Assembly: GCA_036136335.1 (NCBI GenBank)
Contig: JAYZQT010000006.1
Coordinates: 134,964 to 198,963, forward strand
Direction of reading: 5' to 3'
Length of the DNA: 64,000 nt
From: JAYZQT01 sp036136335
Lineage (GTDB): Bacteria > Pseudomonadota > Alphaproteobacteria > MPNO01 > UBA830
The translations under genes and the position numbers were made by a program. The notes beneath the pieces were generated by a model, which worked only from the letters and a program-made list of their open reading frames with translations, was not told the origin of the DNA and ran no database searches. Of this stretch, positions 60,950 to 64,000 are shown piece after piece. Within the stretch, counting starts at the first letter, position 1. Each line of letters opens with the position of its first letter.

Positions 60950-61636
60950 CTACCCGTTTTTATCGGAGATGCGCGACTCTTTTTCTTTTCTTTTTTTGGC
61001 TCGCGATTCCTGACCAAATTCATCTGCGGATCGAGCATTTTGAAACTTGTCGTCCTTGAAGAAGCCTTCCTTTATGCGGCCATCTGCCCAGGTATAGGTG
61101 CCCTGTCCGTGAAATTTGCCATTCCTGAACTTACCAGCGTATTGGTCGCCATCGGCCCAGTTATAGGTGCCCTGTCCATTCCTTTTGTCATCCTTCCATT
61201 CACCAAGGTATTTGTCGCCATTGGCTCGGGTATAGGTACCGTGCCCGTGGTATTTGCCGTTGCTGAATTCACCAACGTATTTGTGGCCATTGATTCGGGT
61301 ATAGGTACCCTGTCCATGGTATTTGCCGTTGCTGAATTCACCAACGTATTTGTGGCCGTCGGGAGTGGTCCATGTGCCCTGTCCGTGGTATTTTCCATTC
61401 CTGTATTCACCCACATATTTATGGCCATTGGCAGAGGTACCGGTGCCCTGACCGTTCCTTTTGTTCTCCGTCCATTCACCAAGGTATTTGTCGCCATCGG
61501 CCCAGGTATAGGTTCCAAAACAGTTATTGTAGTACCTGTTCTGATCGGTGGGGCAAGGTGGCATAGCAAAACTCACCTCCACACTTCCAAGAAGCAGGGC
61601 GATCGTTAGGCAAAGGGCAGTAACAAACCTTTTCAT
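60950..61636 (-). CDS. MORN-repeat protein, probably secreted
   Basis: A 228-residue protein with a signal peptide (FVTALCLTIALLLGSVEVSFA, cut likely after FA). Seven near-identical 23-residue MORN repeats follow (pattern G-x-G-T-Y-T-x-x-x-G-x-K-Y-x-G-E-F-x-N-G-K-Y-H). The tail is highly basic (RAKKRKEKESR). MORN repeats form a curved beta-sheet that contacts lipids or proteins. AGGA lies 8 nt before ATG 61636; an upstream in-frame extension to 61714 is rejected. The DNA itself repeats with a 69-base period. Confidence 0.85.
   Translation of the reverse strand: MKRFVTALCLTIALLLGSVEVSFAMPPCPTDQNRYYNNCFGTYTWADGDKYLGEWTENKRNGQGTGTSANGHKYVGEYRNGKYHGQGTWTTPDGHKYVGEFSNGKYHGQGTYTRINGHKYVGEFSNGKYHGHGTYTRANGDKYLGEWKDDKRNGQGTYNWADGDQYAGKFRNGKFHGQGTYTWADGRIKEGFFKDDKFQNARSADEFGQESRAKKRKEKESRISDKNG
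61091..61515. repeat. 69-base tandem repeats within the MORN gene
   Basis: The GGTATAGGTGCCCTGTCC-type segment recurs at about 61091, 61160, 61230, 61299, 61368, 61437 and 61506, a period of 69 bases (23 codons). Units differ by a handful of substitutions, and neighbouring units around 61231-61368 are almost identical. It encodes the MORN repeats and could change copy number by slippage or recombination. Confidence 0.85.
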
Positions 61637-61910
61637 AATCAAATCCTGCCACACTTGAGGATGCCTGTGAATTGCATATCGGGTTAGGCTCCAGACCATA
61701 TCTAGGATGCCCAAAGACGGGTCTGTGTGAATCTCATGGGGGTATTGGACTGTATCCCGAACATACCTCTCAGAGATGGCTCTCCAGAGTCCCTGTAGGC
61801 CTACTGTGAGTCACTGGAAAAAGTCATCGGTAATAATATGGTGTGGACGGGTGTATGTTCATTATGGGCCATTGGCTGGTCATCTGAAACCAACAGAAAG
61901 GGGAGTGTGT

Positions 61911-62264
61911 ATGGAACTGGCTTTGAAATGTGTTACTGAAAAATACGCGACCTTTACAGGCAGGGCACGACGCCAGGAATTCTGGATGTTCGTGCTGGCC
62001 TATATAATTGTGTACCTCCTAGCAATAGTAATAGATATGGCTGCCGGTCTCTACGTAGTTACGGGGATCCTGGGTTTGGCTTTGTTAATTCCCACTATAG
62101 CGGTAACGGTTAGAAGGCTGCACGACATCAACAGGACCGGCTGGTGGATATTAATATACTTCGTACCACTCATTGGAGCGATCGTGATGCTGGTGTTCTG
62201 TTGTCTGAAGGGAACAGCAGGGGAAAACAGGTTTGGAGAAGATCCCGTATCCACCGAAGGTTGA
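61911..62264 (+). CDS. DUF805-family inner-membrane protein
   Basis: A 117-residue protein with three to four predicted transmembrane helices. It carries the DUF805 marks: FTGRARRQEFWMF near residue 15 (R-R-x-E-F/Y-W) and VRRLHDINRTGWW near 65 (RR-LHD-x-x-R-x-GWW). Ending GENRFGEDP is also typical. Function is not known. ATG 61911 has GGGGAG about 5 nt upstream; codons upstream of it are probably not translated. It is divergent from the MORN gene. Confidence 0.9.
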   Translation: MELALKCVTEKYATFTGRARRQEFWMFVLAYIIVYLLAIVIDMAAGLYVVTGILGLALLIPTIAVTVRRLHDINRTGWWILIYFVPLIGAIVMLVFCCLKGTAGENRFGEDPVSTEG

Positions 62265-62563
62265 AAACATCCCTCAACCTTTTCCAGCGTTGGCCGCTTC
62301 TTCAGGACACCCGACCTGGCAAACTTTCTTTTCTTTTTATGTCTAGGCTACGGCATCTTTTTTGCGAACAAATATTTTTGTAATTGCTGGATGTCCTGTT
62401 CGTCTTATTTTCGCCTGATAGCTTCCCCTGTGCAGACCAATCGCTGCCATGATGACCTTCAGTGGAGCCAAAATCGAGCCGCACGATGTGGTATCATTGT
62501 TTTGGTGAACATTCCATGGGAAGAAGGCACCTTTAAGTACCTGACCTTCCACGGAGAAAGAAA

Positions 62564-62638
62564 TGGTGGGCACGACTGGGATTGAACCAGTGACCCCTAC
62601 GATGTCAACGTAGTGCTCTCCCGCTGAGCTACGCGCCC
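62564..62638 (-). tRNA. tRNA-Val (anticodon GAC)
   Basis: Minus-strand cloverleaf: acceptor GGGCGCG paired with CGTGCCC, D arm GCTCAGCGGGAGAGC, and anticodon stem CTACG/CGTAG with loop TTGACAT (anticodon GAC). The T arm is CACTGGTTCAATCCCAGTC-like, GTCAC/GTGAC type with TTCAATC loop. Discriminator A is followed by an encoded CCA (62566-62564). It reads GUC and GUU valine codons. Confidence 0.97.
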
Positions 62639-62780
62639 TACCCCCGCATGGGCGGTGCCTTTTATCTTTTCCGCGCGCGGATGGCAAGCCACTAAAAAAA
62701 AGCCCTTTGCAGCGCGCAGAAAAGCAACCAGTCTGTCCAGTGATAGATGACAATCGACTTCAATTCGGCTAGGTTTTTGT

Positions 62781-63677
62781 ATGCTCATAACGCCCGTCGA
62801 TGCCGCGCTGCAATCAGAAAACCTTCCATTTGACATCCGCGCTCCGAAAATCCAGACCGTACCGCTTGTCTTCGCATCACCCCACAGTGGGCGGAACTAC
62901 CCGGCGGATTTTGTCCAGGAAGCATGTCTTGACCCGGTCGAGTTGCGACGATCCGAAGACAGTTTCGTCGATGAACTGTTTGGCGCCGCTCCGGATTTCG
63001 GAGCTCCATTAATCAGAGCCCTATTTCCCCGGGCTTTTATTGATGCGAACCGGGAGCCGTTTGAACTTGACCCTAAAATGTTTTTTGACACGCTACCCCC
63101 ATATGCAAACACGGAATCCAACAGGGTTCTGGCCGGTCTTGGAACTATCGCTCGAGTGGTATCCTACGGAAATGAAATTTACCGCCGGAAACTATCCTTC
63201 GCTGAGGCCGCACAGCGCATCGAGACCTTTTATCACCCCTATCATGCAGCACTAGGGACCTTAATTGATCACACCCGAGAGAGATTTGGTTATTGCATCG
63301 TTGTTGACTGCCATTCAATGCCGTCAATTGGTGGCCCACTTGACACTGACACGGGACACGGACGCGCCGATTTTGTTTTGGGTGATCGCTTTGGGAGCAG
63401 CTGCGCGACCTACATCACAGAAATAATAGAGCGAACCCTAACCGGGTTTGGCTATGCCGTCACACGAAACAAACCGTTTGCAGGTGGATTTACCACCGAG
63501 AATTATGGCCACCCGCGTGACGGAGTCCATGCCGTCCAAATTGAAATAAACCGAGCTCTTTATATGGATGAGATACGTATCCAACGGGGCCAAGAATTCG
63601 GACGGATTGCAGCACAGGTGAGTGACCTTATTGCCGCCCTCGCAAATATGGGTACGCAGGCCCTGGCCGCGGAATAA
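62781..63677 (+). CDS. N-formylglutamate amidohydrolase-family protein
   Basis: A 298-residue protein of the HutG-like N-formylglutamate deformylase family, zinc-dependent amidohydrolases that release glutamate in histidine breakdown. Marks are FASPHSGRNYPADF (metal-binding His) near residue 31, VDCHSMPS (second metal segment) near 175 and QIEINRALYM near the C-terminus. No other hut genes are adjacent, so a different N-acyl substrate is possible. It is divergent from the tRNA gene. The ATG has only a weak ribosome site (TAGG). Confidence 0.88.
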   Translation: MLITPVDAALQSENLPFDIRAPKIQTVPLVFASPHSGRNYPADFVQEACLDPVELRRSEDSFVDELFGAAPDFGAPLIRALFPRAFIDANREPFELDPKMFFDTLPPYANTESNRVLAGLGTIARVVSYGNEIYRRKLSFAEAAQRIETFYHPYHAALGTLIDHTRERFGYCIVVDCHSMPSIGGPLDTDTGHGRADFVLGDRFGSSCATYITEIIERTLTGFGYAVTRNKPFAGGFTTENYGHPRDGVHAVQIEINRALYMDEIRIQRGQEFGRIAAQVSDLIAALANMGTQALAAE

Positions 63678-64000
63678 ACACAGACCCACCAACCTTGGGA
63701 CAGTCGAAAATCTGACAAAACACCTATGCTGCGATGCAACATCTCAAATAACATGATTTGTGCACTTCTCAAATCGCTGATTTAAAAAAAGGCCGCCCAA
63801 ATCGGGGCGACCTGAGTTTGATAGGGAGGAAATGTCCAAAAATAAAAAACACCCGGTCGCTTGGACAAACAAACTGTGTTGCCGGTCACTATATGAACCC
63901 TCAGACTTTAATCACGTAATCAGCGAACCCGAAAAGTGTCAACAACCAAGCGAAGCGAGGGGCGAGTAAATCGTCCGAAACCATAACAACCAAATTCAGA
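63678..64000. other. Right-edge region without a called gene
   Basis: About 320 bases after the N-formylglutamate amidohydrolase-like gene. Apart from the minus-strand terminator at 63784-63813 I see no supported ORF or RNA. The part right of 63814 may be the 3' untranslated end, or a small RNA, of a minus-strand unit that starts outside the window. Confidence 0.4.
63784..63813 (-). terminator. Rho-independent terminator
   Basis: On the minus strand: AGGTCGCCCC, a short loop, TGGGCGGCCT and then seven T's. The stem is GC-rich with one G-T pair. It would end a minus-strand transcript coming from beyond the right edge; in the plus direction the T-run is lacking. Confidence 0.75.

Noticed and set aside
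61091..61515. CRISPR-like regularly spaced repeats
   Set aside because: The whole 69-base unit is repeated and translates into MORN repeats; there are no unique spacers and no cas genes.
60929..61609. 226-residue plus-strand frame opposite the MORN gene
   Set aside because: It is the antisense of the 69-base repeats; the repetitive hydrophobic translation has no signal or ribosome site, while the minus strand gives classic MORN repeats.

Overview
This is a 64 kb chromosomal segment from a Gram-negative bacterium, most likely a marine or soil alphaproteobacterium (Rhodospirillales-like). That guess rests on the catabolic gene content, the OmpR/EnvZ-type two-component pair, SsuBC-type ABC transport, GlnRS, a HutG-like protein, and mixed ATG/GTG/TTG starts with GGAG-type Shine-Dalgarno sites. 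Base composition is close to 50% GC by eye. No phage, transposase, integrase or CRISPR array is visible.

Left third (1-24.6 kb): a chain of small catabolic and redox units. It holds the 5' end of a hydantoinase A gene, a VanA-type Rieske oxygenase, a stand-alone CoxL-like molybdenum hydroxylase subunit coupled to a RidA-like protein, a response regulator/histidine kinase pair, and a collapsed class II photolyase. A co-directional group follows: luciferase-like oxidoreductase, MarR regulator, atypical crotonase, cytoplasmic reductive-dehalogenase-like protein. On the minus strand is a TPP (thiamin pyrophosphate) riboswitch, a 24-residue leader ORF, and LuxE-type, LuxC-type and SDR genes. This reads as a carboxylate-to-alcohol reduction operon under thiamin control. 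Two tandem GMC oxidoreductases, a VOC protein, a Rieske dioxygenase alpha/beta pair, an AraC regulator and a TPP-dependent decarboxylase-like enzyme complete the region.

Middle (24.6-41 kb): glnS, an alpha/beta hydrolase, and an overlapping operon of DMT exporter, acyl-CoA synthetase-like ligase and D-aminoacylase-like amidohydrolase. Facing it is a cupin-HyuA-HyuB operon, followed by a complete NMT1/SsuA-type ABC importer with two permeases and an FAD oxidoreductase. Together these look like uptake and breakdown of cyclic amides, N-acyl amino compounds or related xenobiotic-like molecules.

Sugar cluster (41-50.8 kb, all minus strand, genes overlapping or nearly touching): glycosyltransferase, B12-binding radical SAM enzyme, HddA, Fcl-like reductase, split transketolase (two genes), ColD-like aminotransferase-fold dehydratase with His in place of the PLP lysine, HddC, GmhA and an extended SDR. 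This is a GDP-heptose pathway merged with deoxy-sugar and two-carbon-transfer chemistry, suggesting an unusual, possibly branched, surface or secreted sugar.

Right part (51-64 kb): a second complete hyuA-hyuB pair in an operon with an enolase-superfamily enzyme, then a luciferase-like oxidoreductase and an acyl-CoA ligase. Beyond it is a gene-poor stretch with two secreted MORN/YwqK-type repeat proteins, a DUF805 membrane protein, tRNA-Val(GAC) and an N-formylglutamate amidohydrolase-like gene.
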